From Ruegeria intermedia (GTDB lineage: Bacteria > Pseudomonadota > Alphaproteobacteria > Rhodobacterales > Rhodobacteraceae): a DNA stretch of 64,000 nt. Below the pieces are notes generated by a model. The model saw only the letters and a list, made by a program, of their open reading frames with translations. It searched no databases and was not told where the DNA came from. Of the stretch, positions 18,529 to 27,565 are shown piece after piece. A program made the translations under genes and the position numbers. The first letter of the stretch is position 1, and each line of letters begins with the position of its first letter. The stretch covers positions 124,001-188,000 of the forward strand of contig NZ_FQVK01000001.1 in the NCBI RefSeq assembly GCF_900129345.1, written 5' to 3'.

Positions 18529-19622
18529 GCCTTGGCCCCCTTGCGCCCGCCGCCCAGCATGGCCGGGCTGGTCTGGTCCAGCGGCCAGCGGGGCCGGGCG
18601 GTCAGGTCCAGCCCGTCACGCGCGCCCAGCCGGAACCGTTCCAACCCGGCATAGGCGATCATCGCCGCATTGTCGGTGCACAGGTGCAGCGGCGGGGCGG
18701 TAAACCGCGCGCCGGCATCCGCGGAAACAGACTCTAACGCAGACCGAATGGCCGTATTGGCCGCAACGCCCCCGGCCACCGCGATCACCGGCTCGGCCGG
18801 GTTGGTTTCAAGATACAGGGCGATGGCACGGCGGGTCTTTTCGGCCAGCGTATCCACGACCGCCTGCTGGAACCCGGCGCACAGATCGGCGCGGTCCTGA
18901 CGCGTCAGCCCGCCCTTGTCGGCCACGATCTGGTCGCGCATCCGCATCAAGGCGGTCTTGAGCCCGGAAAAGGACAGATCGCACCCGGGCCGGTCCAGCA
19001 GCGGCCGCGGAAAGCGAAAGCGCTTGGGGTCCCCGTTGCGGGCCTCGGCCTCGACCGAGGGGCCGCCGGGCTGGGGCAGGCCCAGCAGGCGCGCGGTCTT
19101 GTCGAAGGCCTCGCCTGGGGCGTCGTCGATGGTGCCGCCCAGCCGCGTGAACCGCTCGGGACCGTGGGCGATCAGGTATTGGCAATGCCCGCCGGACACC
19201 AGCAGCATCAGGTAGGGAAAGGCGATCCCGTCCGTCAGCCGCGGGGTCAGCGCGTGGCCGGCCAGGTGGTTGACGCCGATCAGCGGCAGACCGGTGGCCG
19301 CGCTGATCCCCTTGGCGCACATCACGCCGGACATGACCCCGCCGATCAGTCCCGGCCCGGCGGTCACCGCCACGGCGTCCATATCCTGCAGAGTCAGGCC
19401 CGCCTGCTCCAACGCCTGTTGCACGCAGACATCCAGCTTTTCGGCATGCGCGCGGGCCGCGATCTCGGGCACCACGCCGCCGAAGGCGCTGTGCAGCTCC
19501 GTCTGGCCATGCACGACCGAGGAAAGAACCTGCGCCGGTTCGCCCTCGGTCTGCCGCACCACGGCCGCCGCCGTGTCATCGCAGCTGCTTTCCAATCCCA
19601 GAACGGTAAGTGTTTGCACCAT
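18525..19622 (-). CDS. tsaD: TsaD, tRNA threonylcarbamoyladenosine transferase
   Basis: A 365-aa ASKHA-fold enzyme that transfers the threonylcarbamoyl group to A37 of ANN-decoding tRNAs, working with TsaB and TsaE. Diagnostic elements are [15 protein letters not shown] at the N-terminus, the metal-binding HLAGH in [22 protein letters not shown], and [12 protein letters not shown]. The ATG at 19622 gives the usual [13 protein letters not shown] start; the upstream extension is not conserved-looking. It diverges from hemD, which starts 86 bases away. Confidence 0.96.
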   Translation of the reverse strand: MVQTLTVLGLESSCDDTAAAVVRQTEGEPAQVLSSVVHGQTELHSAFGGVVPEIAARAHAEKLDVCVQQALEQAGLTLQDMDAVAVTAGPGLIGGVMSGVMCAKGISAATGLPLIGVNHLAGHALTPRLTDGIAFPYLMLLVSGGHCQYLIAHGPERFTRLGGTIDDAPGEAFDKTARLLGLPQPGGPSVEAEARNGDPKRFRFPRPLLDRPGCDLSFSGLKTALMRMRDQIVADKGGLTRQDRADLCAGFQQAVVDTLAEKTRRAIALYLETNPAEPVIAVAGGVAANTAIRSALESVSADAGARFTAPPLHLCTDNAAMIAYAGLERFRLGARDGLDLTARPRWPLDQTSPAMLGGGRKGAKA

Positions 19623-19707
19623 CGGCCTGAACCATTGCATCATGATCTGGTCGCGGGGTATCACCCCGCGCCGCAGCAAACAATCCTCAAGGCCTGAACG
19701 CCCGCCC

Positions 19708-20433
19708 GTGTACCTGTTGATGACCCGCCCCCGCGCCGCCTCGGAAAGGTTCGTGGCGCAGCTGCCCGAACGTTTGCGGTCGCGGGTCCAGGTGATCTAT
19801 TCCCCGCTGCTGGATATCCGGCCGATGGAACAGGCGGTGGACACGACCGGAGTCCGGGGGCTGATCTTCACCTCGGCCAATGGCGTGGCGGCCGCTGCGG
19901 CGCAGGATGTGCGCCGGGATCTGCCCGCCCATTGCGTGGGGCCGGCCACCACCGAGACGGCCCGCCAGGCCGGGTGGGAGGCCCGTATGGCCGGCGAAAC
20001 CGCCGAGGAACTGGTGGCCAAACTGCTGAAACAGCGCCCGGACAGCCCGCTGCTGCATCTGCGCGGAGAGCACAGCCGCGGAAACATCGCGGCCCGGCTG
20101 ACCGAACTGGGCCTGACCGTGCGGGAACAGCCGGTCTATCGCCAGCAGCTGCTGCCTTTGACGCCCGAGGCCCAGGCCGCGGCGGCCGGATCGGCCGCGG
20201 TGATTGCGCCCTTGTTCTCGCCGCGCACTGCGCGACAATTTGCCGACCTCTGGCCCGGACCGGCGCCGCTTTTGGTCGCCGCGATGAGCGGACCGACCGC
20301 CGAGCCCCTTGAAAACTTGGCCATTGCCCGCTTGCGGATTGCCAAACACCCGACGCCGAAGAGCATGCGGAAAGCCGTGAAAAAACTTGTGAAATACGCG
20401 ATCCAGCTTGAGGGCGGGCAGGGGGCGGATTAA
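19708..20433 (+). CDS. hemD: Uroporphyrinogen-III synthase
   Basis: A 241-aa HemD-like protein, the cyclase that converts hydroxymethylbilane to uroporphyrinogen III. The family is poorly conserved, but [16 protein letters not shown] at the start, [12 protein letters not shown] near residue 55, [13 protein letters not shown] and [17 protein letters not shown] are typical. The GTG at 19708 is preferred because the first strand (YLLMTRP) is part of the fold; an ATG lies 12 bases later. Position before the Mic60 and hemY genes is characteristic of alphaproteobacteria and strengthens the call. hemC is not in the window. Confidence 0.85.
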   Translation: MYLLMTRPRAASERFVAQLPERLRSRVQVIYSPLLDIRPMEQAVDTTGVRGLIFTSANGVAAAAAQDVRRDLPAHCVGPATTETARQAGWEARMAGETAEELVAKLLKQRPDSPLLHLRGEHSRGNIAARLTELGLTVREQPVYRQQLLPLTPEAQAAAAGSAAVIAPLFSPRTARQFADLWPGPAPLLVAAMSGPTAEPLENLAIARLRIAKHPTPKSMRKAVKKLVKYAIQLEGGQGAD

Positions 20434-20486
20434 CTTGGGGCCGTCTGAACACAAGGCTTTTTAGGATTCGACAGGGGGAAGTGACG

Positions 20487-21734
20487 GTGGCTGCCAGGAA
20501 AGACACGGATCAGAAACCGGTGGATGACCCCAAGGTCGAAGACGTGATCGAAGCGGCGGATGCCGAAATGGACTCGGACCCGCTTGACCCGTCGGACAAG
20601 GTGGAACAGGAGCCTTCCGAAGCCGAAGCCGAAGCCGAAGCCGAAGCCGAAGCCGAAGCCGAAGCCGAAGCCGAAGCCGAAGCCGAAGCCGAAGCCGAAG
20701 CCGAAGCCGAAGCCCCGACCCCTGTCGCGGAAACACGGCCCAGCGAAAACAAACCGGACCCCGCAGCCAGACGCGGTGGGTTCTTGCCGGCCCTGATCGG
20801 TGGGGTGGTTGCCGCCGCGATCGGGTTTGCCGCCGGGCGCAGCGACCTGCTGTGGCCCGCGGGATCGGACCCGTCCGAGGCCATTGCGGGCCTCGAGGCC
20901 AAGCTGTCCGATCAAGCCGACCAACTGGCCGCCTTGGGCAAGCAGCTGGCCGCGGCCCCGGACCCGGCCGCCGAGATCGCGGCGCTGCGCGCCAAACTGG
21001 GGCCGATCGAAAGCGAGATCTCGACCATCAAATCCAGCCTCGACACCCTGTCCGGCAAGATCGACCCTCTGACCGAGCGGGTCGCCAAGCTCGAGGCGCG
21101 CCCGCTGACCGAGGCAGCGTCGCCCGAAACGGTTGCCGCGGTCGAGGCCGAGTTGAAGAAACTGCAGGACTCTCTGGCCGCCCAGCGCGCCGAGGTCGAA
21201 AAGATGGTGGCCGACGCCCAGGCGCAGGAAGCGCAGGCCAAGGCTCAGGCTCAGGCGGCCGAAAACCTGGCGACGCTGGCCAGGATCCGGGGCCAGCTGG
21301 ACGCAGGTGCCCCGTATTCGGACCTGGTTGCCCATCTGCAAGCCGGCGGTGTTTCCGTGCCGGATGCGTTGTCGGGGCCGGCCGATGACGGCGTGGCCAC
21401 CCTGGCCGATCTGCGCGATGGCTTCCCGCCCGCCGCCCGCGCGGCGCTGGCTGATGCTCGCGCTGCGGACAAGGGCACGGGCCTGATCGCGTTTCTGCAA
21501 CGGCAGACCGGGGCGCGTTCGGTCACGCCGAAAGAGGGCAACGACCCCGACGCCATCCTGTCGCGTGCGCAGGCCGCGGTGGGCAAGGGCGATCTGGCGG
21601 CGGCCCTGGCCGAACTGGACGCGCTGCCCGAGGCCGCGAAACCGGCCATGGCCGAATGGATACAGGCGGCAAAGATCCGGCTGGAGGCCGAGACTGCCGT
21701 CAATGCGCTGGTTTCCGGCGTGAACTCGAACTGA
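20487..21734 (+). CDS. Mitofilin/Mic60-like membrane protein with Glu-Ala repeat
   Basis: A 415-aa protein. It has an acidic cytoplasmic head including an uninterrupted (Glu-Ala)16 tract (residues about 45-76), one membrane span at about 97-117 (GGFLPALIGGVVAAAIGFAAG), a long coiled coil (about 130-270) and a C-terminal mitofilin-like domain (about 275-415). Family knowledge: alphaproteobacterial Mic60 lies with heme genes and shapes intracytoplasmic or outer-membrane contacts, as mitochondrial Mic60 shapes cristae. The GTG at 20487 is chosen because AGGGGG lies 8 bases upstream; a GTG at 20481 is only 2 bases away from it. It sits 10 bases before hemY. Confidence 0.8.
   Translation: MAARKDTDQKPVDDPKVEDVIEAADAEMDSDPLDPSDKVEQEPSEAEAEAEAEAEAEAEAEAEAEAEAEAEAEAEAPTPVAETRPSENKPDPAARRGGFLPALIGGVVAAAIGFAAGRSDLLWPAGSDPSEAIAGLEAKLSDQADQLAALGKQLAAAPDPAAEIAALRAKLGPIESEISTIKSSLDTLSGKIDPLTERVAKLEARPLTEAASPETVAAVEAELKKLQDSLAAQRAEVEKMVADAQAQEAQAKAQAQAAENLATLARIRGQLDAGAPYSDLVAHLQAGGVSVPDALSGPADDGVATLADLRDGFPPAARAALADARAADKGTGLIAFLQRQTGARSVTPKEGNDPDAILSRAQAAVGKGDLAAALAELDALPEAAKPAMAEWIQAAKIRLEAETAVNALVSGVNSN
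20619..20714 (+). repeat. Perfect tandem hexanucleotide repeat (GAAGCC)16 in the Mic60 gene
   Basis: Sixteen identical GAAGCC units, 96 bases without a mismatch, encode alternating Glu-Ala. Because the unit is six bases, gain or loss by slippage keeps the frame and changes only the length of the acidic spacer. Identity at the synonymous third positions shows recent expansion rather than selection on the peptide alone. Confidence 0.95.
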
Positions 21735-21744
21735 AGGGCCTGTC

Positions 21745-23265
21745 ATGCTGTGGTCATTGTTGAAGATCCTTGTTTTTGTCGTGATCGTCGGCCTGCTGGC
21801 GATGGGCGCCGGTTACCTGATGGAATCCAGCGGCGGCGTTCAGATCACCGCCCTGGGGTTGGAAATCACGCTCAGCCCGCTGCAGTCGGTCATCGCGCTG
21901 GGGGTTCTGGTCTTTGCCGTCTGGCTGGGGCTGAAGCTGTTGGGCCTGTTGATCGCCACGCTGAAATTCATCAATGGTGACGAAACCGCCCTGTCGCGCT
22001 ATTTCGACCGCAGCCGCGAGCAGCGCGGATACCAGGCGCTGGCCGACGGGCTGATGGCGCTGGCCTCGGGCGAGGGGCGCATCGCGCTGGCCAAGGCCCG
22101 CAAGGCCGAAAAGCTGCTGAACAAGCCGGAACTGACCAACCTGCTGGTGGCCCAGGCGGCCGAAATGACCGGCGACACGAAAAAGGCAGCCGAGACCTAC
22201 AAGAAGCTGGTGAGCGATCCGGCCACGCGTTTTGTCGGGGTGCGGGGCATCCTGAAACAGAAGCTGGCCGAGGGGGACGAGGAAACCGCCCGCAAGCTGG
22301 CCGAGAAGGCGTTGCAGCTGAAGCCACGGCACGAGGAAACGCAGGACGTTCTGCTGAACCTTCAGACCAAGGCGCAGGATTGGGCCGGGGCGCGCTCGAC
22401 CCTGACCGCCAAGCTGAAGGCGGGATACCTGCCGCGCGACGTCTACCGTCGCCGCGACGCGGTGCTGGCCCTGTCCGAGGCCAGGGACATTCTGGACGAG
22501 TCCGCCACCGTCGAACAGCAGGAGCGCGCGATCGAGGCCAACCGCCTGTCGCCCGATCTGGTGCCCGCCGCCGCGATGGCCGCGCGGGCCTATATCGCCA
22601 AGGGCAAGCCGCGCGCGGCGACCAAAATTCTGAAAAAGGCGTGGGAGGCGCAGCCGCATCCCGACCTGGCCCATGCCTTTGCCGAGATCGTCCCGGACGA
22701 GACCCCCGAAGAGCGGATCAAGCGCTTTGCCACCCTGACCCGCATTCACCCCGACCACCCCGAGACCCGCCTGATCCGGGCCGAGCTGAACATCGTGGCC
22801 GAGGACTTCCCCGAAGCCCGCCGTGCGCTGGGCGATCTGGTCGAGAAGGGCGCCGATGCGCGGGCCTATACGCTGATGGCGGCGATCGAACGGGGCGAGG
22901 GGGCGTCGGACGCGGTGGTTCAAGGCTGGCTGGCCAAGGCGCTGAACGCGCCGCGCGGCCCGCAATGGGTCTGCGAAAACTGCCACGACATCCATGCCGA
23001 ATGGGCGCCGGTCTGCTCGACCTGCCACAGCTTCGACACGCTGAGTTGGCAGCGGCCGAAAACGCCCGAGATCGCGACTGCGACCGGCGTGCACATGCTG
23101 CCGCTGATCGTGGGTGCGCTCGAGGATCAATCGGACGCGGTCGAGGAGGCCGAGATCGAAGATGCCGAAGCGCCCGAGGCGATCGAACCCGAACCCGAGG
23201 GCGCGGCGGCACCGGACGAAGGCGGCGCAGAGCCGGTTCCCGAGGATACCGGCAAAACCGCCTAG
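21745..23265 (+). CDS. hemY: HemY-type heme biosynthesis membrane protein with TPR and C-terminal zinc-ribbon-like motif
   Basis: A 506-aa inner-membrane protein of the proteobacterial HemY_N family (not protoporphyrinogen oxidase). Two membrane spans lie at about 2-24 and 46-68, around the HemY_N domain, with TPR-like helices after that (SRYFDRSREQRGYQALADGLMALASGEGR, ARKAEKLL). The C-terminal part has CENCHDIHAEWAPVCSTCHSF, two CxxC pairs 13 residues apart that could bind zinc, and then a Pro/Glu-rich acidic tail. It is the third gene of hemD-Mic60-hemY and overlaps the convergent binding-protein gene by 4 bases. Confidence 0.87.
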   Translation: MLWSLLKILVFVVIVGLLAMGAGYLMESSGGVQITALGLEITLSPLQSVIALGVLVFAVWLGLKLLGLLIATLKFINGDETALSRYFDRSREQRGYQALADGLMALASGEGRIALAKARKAEKLLNKPELTNLLVAQAAEMTGDTKKAAETYKKLVSDPATRFVGVRGILKQKLAEGDEETARKLAEKALQLKPRHEETQDVLLNLQTKAQDWAGARSTLTAKLKAGYLPRDVYRRRDAVLALSEARDILDESATVEQQERAIEANRLSPDLVPAAAMAARAYIAKGKPRAATKILKKAWEAQPHPDLAHAFAEIVPDETPEERIKRFATLTRIHPDHPETRLIRAELNIVAEDFPEARRALGDLVEKGADARAYTLMAAIERGEGASDAVVQGWLAKALNAPRGPQWVCENCHDIHAEWAPVCSTCHSFDTLSWQRPKTPEIATATGVHMLPLIVGALEDQSDAVEEAEIEDAEAPEAIEPEPEGAAAPDEGGAEPVPEDTGKTA

Positions 23266-24302
23266 CGGGCGGTTTCCACGTCGAAGGCGTCGTTCCACAG
23301 GTTGAACAGTTCCGCCCGGCGGTTCGGATCGCTGGCCACCAGCAGGGCGGGCGACAGGGGAATGAACCGGCGCGCGCTGGGCGCAAGGCCGGTTTCGGCC
23401 GCATCCATCCGCGCCACCAACCCCGATCGGGCCAGTAGGTCCTGCGCCGTCGGCGACAGCAGGAAATCCAGCAGCCGCTGCCCGCCCGCGCTGTTGGCCG
23501 CGTTTCTTGGGATCATGTAGGCGCGGGACAGCACCAGCGTGTAATCCTCGGGCAGGATCACCCCAACCGCGGGGTCCTGCGCGTTGGCCACGTATGAGCC
23601 AAGCACGTTGTAGGCGATCAGGAACCGTCCCCGGGCCACGTCGCGGATGATCTCGGCCGAACAGCAGGTGGCCACCGCGTCGATCCGGGCAAAGCCCTCG
23701 ATCAACGAGCCAAAGGTGGTGGCCTCGAGACTGTCGCCATAGGCGAACAGATACCCCAGCCCCGAGGCCGCGATGTCATAGGTCGCCACCCGGCCGCGCA
23801 GCAGGTCGGGGCGGGTGCGCATCGCGTCCAGCAGGGCAAAGCGGCTGCGCGGCGCCTCCAGATCGTCCAGACGGTCCTTGTTGTAGACGATGACGGCAGG
23901 TTCGGTGGTGATCCCCCACAGCTCGTCCCGCCAGCGCCGGGCCGGGGGCAGCGCCTGCATGAGGGCCGAGCTGTAGCGGTGGGCGCAGGCGGCATTGACC
24001 AACCAGACCATCTGCTGAACCGCCGAGGAGAACACCGCATCCGCCGGGCTGTCGCCGGTCTTGCAGGCCGTCTTGCTGTGCTGGAACAGCGCGTTCGAGC
24101 CCCATTGTTCATAGGTTATGGTCAGGTCTGGGTTTTGCTCCGCGAACTGTTCCATCACCGGGCGGATAATGCCGATATCCGTGGTCGAGCGCACCAGCAG
24201 GGGGGTGGGTCCGGTGCCGAATTCGGTCACTGCTTCCTGCGCAGCAGTGCGGGTACCCGGCATCAGCAGGCACAGGGCCAGGGGGATCAGAAACCGTATC
24301 AT
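23262..24302 (-). CDS. Periplasmic binding protein, iron/thiamine ABC-type, linked to TctDE
   Basis: A 346-aa secreted protein with a signal peptide (MIRFLIPLALCLLMPGTRTAAQ). The fold is that of type II periplasmic binding proteins: STTDIGIIRPVMEQFAEQNPDLTITYEQWGS early on, PAVIVYNKDRL in the middle, and SRAYMIPRNAANSAGGQRLLDFLLSP near the end. It overlaps the sensor kinase gene by 4 bases, and no permease or ATPase follows. It therefore may act as an accessory ligand sensor for the kinase rather than as a transporter part (inference). The ligand is unknown. Confidence 0.75.
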   Translation of the reverse strand: MIRFLIPLALCLLMPGTRTAAQEAVTEFGTGPTPLLVRSTTDIGIIRPVMEQFAEQNPDLTITYEQWGSNALFQHSKTACKTGDSPADAVFSSAVQQMVWLVNAACAHRYSSALMQALPPARRWRDELWGITTEPAVIVYNKDRLDDLEAPRSRFALLDAMRTRPDLLRGRVATYDIAASGLGYLFAYGDSLEATTFGSLIEGFARIDAVATCCSAEIIRDVARGRFLIAYNVLGSYVANAQDPAVGVILPEDYTLVLSRAYMIPRNAANSAGGQRLLDFLLSPTAQDLLARSGLVARMDAAETGLAPSARRFIPLSPALLVASDPNRRAELFNLWNDAFDVETAR

Positions 24303-25696
24303 GCGCCTGGTCCTTCGGTGGCGGCCGGAAAGTTCAGCGACACGCGAAACCCGTCATCGGTGCGGGTCATCTCGACGGTGCCGTCAAAGGCTTCGGCGGT
24401 GGATTTGACGATCGACAGGCCCAGCCCGCTGCTGTCCTCGCCCGAGCCTGCGTTGCGGTTGAACCGGTCGCCCAGCCGGGCAGAGACCGACGTTTCCGGC
24501 CCCGGGCCGCTGTCGCGCACCCACAGCACGGCCTGGCCACCCACCAGGCTGGCGCCGATGCTGACCGGGGCCTTGCCATGGCGCAGCGCGTTGCCCAGCA
24601 GGTTCTTGGTGGCCTCGCCCAGCGAAAACGCATCGCCCCGCACCCAGACCGGGTCTTCCCCGATTTTCAGATGCACCTCGACACCGGGGGCGATCACCTC
24701 GTGGTCGCTCTGCTCCAGCGCCTCGAGCGCCACTTCGCGCAGATCGACCGGCAGGCGCGGGGCGCTGTCGATGCGGTGGATGACCATCGCGCGCGACAAA
24801 AGCTGATCCAGAAGTGTCCCGAGCGACCGCGTACGGTTCAGCAGCCGGTCAAGCGCGCGGCGCCCGGCGGGGCTGTCGGGGTCCGCCTGGGCAATCTCGG
24901 CCTGCACCCGGATCGCCGCGACCGGGGTGCGCAACTGATGCGCGGTGTCGGCGATCAGGTTGCGCATCGACAGAACCTGCCGGTCCAGCCGCCCCATGAA
25001 CCGGTTCATCGCCGCGATCATGACCTGCAATTCGCGTGGCAGCCCGTCGCTGGCCACGGGCGTCAGGTCATAGGGGTCGCGGCGGATCAGGTCATCCGAC
25101 ATCGCCTCGAGCGGGCGCAGCGCCGAACGGGTGACGAACCAGGACATGATCAGCAGCAACGCGCCCGCCACCGCCATCGGCAGCAGCGCGTCCAGCATCA
25201 GCCCGGCAGTCATCGCGCGCCGCGCCAGCAAGGTCTGCCCGACCACGATTTCGACCTCGCCGGAAAAGTCGCGCTCGGCGAACAGGCGGGGTAGTCGGAC
25301 GAACCGGGCCGGTTCCCCGTTCAGGTCTGCCGCGAAATACTGGGCCGACTGGCTGACGGGCTGCGGGGGCGCGATCACCGTGTCCGGGTCCAGCCCGGTG
25401 ATGAAGCGCCCGTCGGGCCCGCGCACCGCGTAATAGATCCGGTCATCCGGGGCCTGGGCCAGCAGCTCAAAGGCCGAAACCGGCAGGTCAACGATGGGCT
25501 GGCCCTCCTGGATGCGCACGGATTCGGCGATGTCGCTGGCAGCGCCCAGCAGCAGCCGGTCATAGGCCTGACGGGCCGCCAACCGGCCGTTGGCCCAGAT
25601 CGACAGGCCGACCAGCACGCCGCCCAGAACAAGGATCAGCACCACCGCGCTCAGCACCCGGGCGGTCAGGCTGTGGGGCAAGGGCGGCCTAAACAT
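24299..25696 (-). CDS. tctE: TctE-like sensor histidine kinase
   Basis: A 465-aa inner-membrane sensor kinase with membrane spans at about 10-32 and 165-187 bounding a periplasmic region (TctE_N-like). The His box is MRNLIADTAHQLRTPVAAIRVQ and the ATPase domain ends with VRDSGPGPE and DSSGLGLSIVKSTAEAF. Family knowledge: TctDE activates tricarboxylate transporter genes when citrate-like substrates are present. Its position between a binding protein and tctD, divergent from tctCBA, supports that role here. The actual ligand is unproven. Confidence 0.87.
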   Translation of the reverse strand: MFRPPLPHSLTARVLSAVVLILVLGGVLVGLSIWANGRLAARQAYDRLLLGAASDIAESVRIQEGQPIVDLPVSAFELLAQAPDDRIYYAVRGPDGRFITGLDPDTVIAPPQPVSQSAQYFAADLNGEPARFVRLPRLFAERDFSGEVEIVVGQTLLARRAMTAGLMLDALLPMAVAGALLLIMSWFVTRSALRPLEAMSDDLIRRDPYDLTPVASDGLPRELQVMIAAMNRFMGRLDRQVLSMRNLIADTAHQLRTPVAAIRVQAEIAQADPDSPAGRRALDRLLNRTRSLGTLLDQLLSRAMVIHRIDSAPRLPVDLREVALEALEQSDHEVIAPGVEVHLKIGEDPVWVRGDAFSLGEATKNLLGNALRHGKAPVSIGASLVGGQAVLWVRDSGPGPETSVSARLGDRFNRNAGSGEDSSGLGLSIVKSTAEAFDGTVEMTRTDDGFRVSLNFPAATEGPGA

Positions 25697-26360
25697 GCAG
25701 GCCGATCCGGTACCCGACCCCGCGCTGGGTGGTGATGGTCACGCCGCTGCCCGAGAATTTCTTGCGCAGCCGGGCGATATACAGCTCGATCGCGTTCACG
25801 CCCACATCGGCATCCTCGAAACCATAAAGCGAGTCGTACAGCCGCGCCTTGGACAGGAACTGCCCCTCGTGCCGGATCAGGGCGTCCAGCACGGCGGCCT
25901 CGCGTGCGGTCAGGTTCAGGCGTTTGCCGCCCAGCGTGGCGCTGCGGTCCTTGGGGGCATAGACCAGCGGGCCAAGCGTTAACTGCTCGCTCTTGCGGTC
26001 AGCGTCGCGACGCACCAGCGCGCGCAACCGCGCCTCGAGCTCGCGCTGGTCGAAGGGCTTGCCCAGGTAATCGTCGGCCCCTTTGTCCAGCGCGGCGACC
26101 CGGTCCTCGACCGCGGTCAGCGCGGTCAGCATCAGAACCGGCGTGCGATCTCCGGCGGCGCGGATCCGGTCCAGAAAGCCCAGGCCCGACCCGTCGGGCA
26201 GGTTGATGTCCAGCAGGATCGCGTCATAGGACTGGACCGCGCGGAAATCATGGGCCGCCTCGACCGAGGTGGCCAGATCGCACACCACACCGGACCGGCC
26301 CAGATGGGCCACGACGCCCTCGGCCAGATCCTCGGCATCTTCGATCATCAATACGCGCAT
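25689..26360 (-). CDS. tctD: TctD-like OmpR-family response regulator
   Basis: A 223-aa regulator. The receiver begins MRVLMIEDAEDLAEGV; the phosphorylated Asp is in AILLDINLPDGSGL (about residue 51) and the conserved Lys in DDYLGKPFD. The C-terminal winged helix contains LNLTAREAAVLDALIRHEG and DVGVNAIELYIARLRKKF, as in OmpR/PhoB regulators. The ATG at 26360 is the family start. It overlaps tctE by 8 bases and diverges from tctC over 158 bases that contain a direct repeat suited to this family. Confidence 0.9.
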   Translation of the reverse strand: MRVLMIEDAEDLAEGVVAHLGRSGVVCDLATSVEAAHDFRAVQSYDAILLDINLPDGSGLGFLDRIRAAGDRTPVLMLTALTAVEDRVAALDKGADDYLGKPFDQRELEARLRALVRRDADRKSEQLTLGPLVYAPKDRSATLGGKRLNLTAREAAVLDALIRHEGQFLSKARLYDSLYGFEDADVGVNAIELYIARLRKKFSGSGVTITTQRGVGYRIGLHV

Positions 26361-26385
26361 GGCCCCCCCGAAACGCCCCTCGCAC

Positions 26386-26404
26386 CGTGACAGGTTCGTG
26401 ACAG
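26386..26404. promoter_or_regulatory. Putative TctD binding site (direct repeat, 11-base period)
   Basis: CGTGACAG occurs twice with an 11-base period (26386-26393 and 26397-26404) in the tctD-tctC divergent region. OmpR/PhoB-family regulators bind tandem half-sites about one helical turn apart, so this is a natural operator for the adjacent regulator. It is 115 bases upstream of tctC. Confidence 0.5.
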
Positions 26405-26518
26405 CATTATTCGGTAAAGAAAACCAACCTGCAAGAAAGGGCTGCGCCATGCGGCCCCTGCGGGGATCGGTTTCGGCCGCACGCAAGACGGCCAGAATGA
26501 CCTGAGGAGGAGAACCGA

Positions 26519-27487
26519 ATGAAACTGTTTGGAACCGGCGGCGTCGTAGCCGCCGCAGTCTTTGCCCTGACCGGCTTTTCCGCCAACGCGGCGGAATGCA
26601 TCGCTCCGGCCAACCCGGGCGGGGGATGGGATTTCACCTGCCGTCAGGTGGGCAAGTCGCTGCAGGATCTGGGCCTGATCGACCAGACCATGCAGGTGGT
26701 GAACCTGGCCGGTGGCGGCGGGGGCGTGGCCTTTGCCGAGGTAGTGAACAAGCGCAATGACGACAACGAACTGATCGTCGCCGCAAGCGCCGCAACCGCA
26801 ACCCGTCTGGCCCAAGGCGCCTATCCGGGCAACACCATGGATCAGGTCCGCTGGCTGGCCGCGATCGGCGCCGATTATGGCGTGATCGCCGTGGCTGCCG
26901 ACAGCCCGATCAACACCCTGCCCGAGCTGCTGGACCAGATCAAAGCCGACCCGTCCTCGGTTTCGGTCGCGGGCGGTTCGGCCGTGGGCGGCTGGGACCA
27001 CCTGAAGGTGCTGATCGCGGCCAACGCCTATGGCATCGACGATGTCCGCTCGGTCAAGTACATCGCCTTTGACGGCGGCGGCGAGGCGGTGACCCAGCTG
27101 CTGGCCGGCTCGGTCCAAGCCTTTACCGGCGACATTTCCGAGGCCAAGGGCTTCGTGGACTCCGGCGACATCAAGGTGATCGCGGTTCTGGCGCCTGAAC
27201 GTCTGCCCGGCGAATTCGCCGATTTCCCGACCGCCAAGGAACAGGGTGTCGACGCCATCGGCGCCAACTGGCGTGGCTTCTATGCCCCGGGCGGCATGTC
27301 GGACGAGGCCTACAACGACTGGGTGTCCAAGATCGCTCAGCTCTATGCTTCGGACGAGTGGAAAGACGTGATGGCCGCCAACGGCCTGGCCCCGCTGGAC
27401 CTGCAGGGCGAAGACTTCCAGAACTTCGTCGCCGACTCGGTGGCCCAGATCCAGGCGATCTCGAAAGAGATCGGGATCATCAAGTAA
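26519..27487 (+). CDS. tctC: TctC-type tripartite carboxylate transporter substrate-binding protein
   Basis: A 322-aa periplasmic binding protein with a signal peptide ending SANA|AECIAPANPGGGWDFTCR. The ANPGGGWD segment is the TctC/Bug-family ligand-loop signature, and VNLAGGGGGVAFAEVV and VAGGSAVGGWDHLK are further family features. It delivers a carboxylate to the TctAB membrane complex. The ATG at 26519 follows GAGGAGGAGAA. First gene of tctC-tctB-tctA. Confidence 0.93.
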   Translation: MKLFGTGGVVAAAVFALTGFSANAAECIAPANPGGGWDFTCRQVGKSLQDLGLIDQTMQVVNLAGGGGGVAFAEVVNKRNDDNELIVAASAATATRLAQGAYPGNTMDQVRWLAAIGADYGVIAVAADSPINTLPELLDQIKADPSSVSVAGGSAVGGWDHLKVLIAANAYGIDDVRSVKYIAFDGGGEAVTQLLAGSVQAFTGDISEAKGFVDSGDIKVIAVLAPERLPGEFADFPTAKEQGVDAIGANWRGFYAPGGMSDEAYNDWVSKIAQLYASDEWKDVMAANGLAPLDLQGEDFQNFVADSVAQIQAISKEIGIIK

Positions 27488-27565
27488 CCGCACCACTCAC
27501 GTGCAGGCGGGTGCCGCAACCGTGTGGCGCCCGCCATCCTTTTACCCGAACAACAGGAGACACCG

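Noticed and set aside
20619..20714. CRISPR-like array
   Set aside because: The repeat unit is six bases, directly tandem without spacers and lies in a coding region.
20560..20796. Open frames reading Pro-Lys or Arg-Leu repeats across the hexanucleotide tract
   Set aside because: They are alternate-frame readings of the (GAAGCC)16 repeat inside the Mic60 gene; no start signals or conserved context.
21754..23298. 514-codon open frame antisense to hemY, and similar long antisense frames at 14187-15413, 28295-29557, 34928-36358 and 39751-42252
   Set aside because: They mirror highly conserved genes, have compositionally biased His/Gln/Arg/Gly-rich translations and no ribosome sites; high GC at third positions opens antisense frames.
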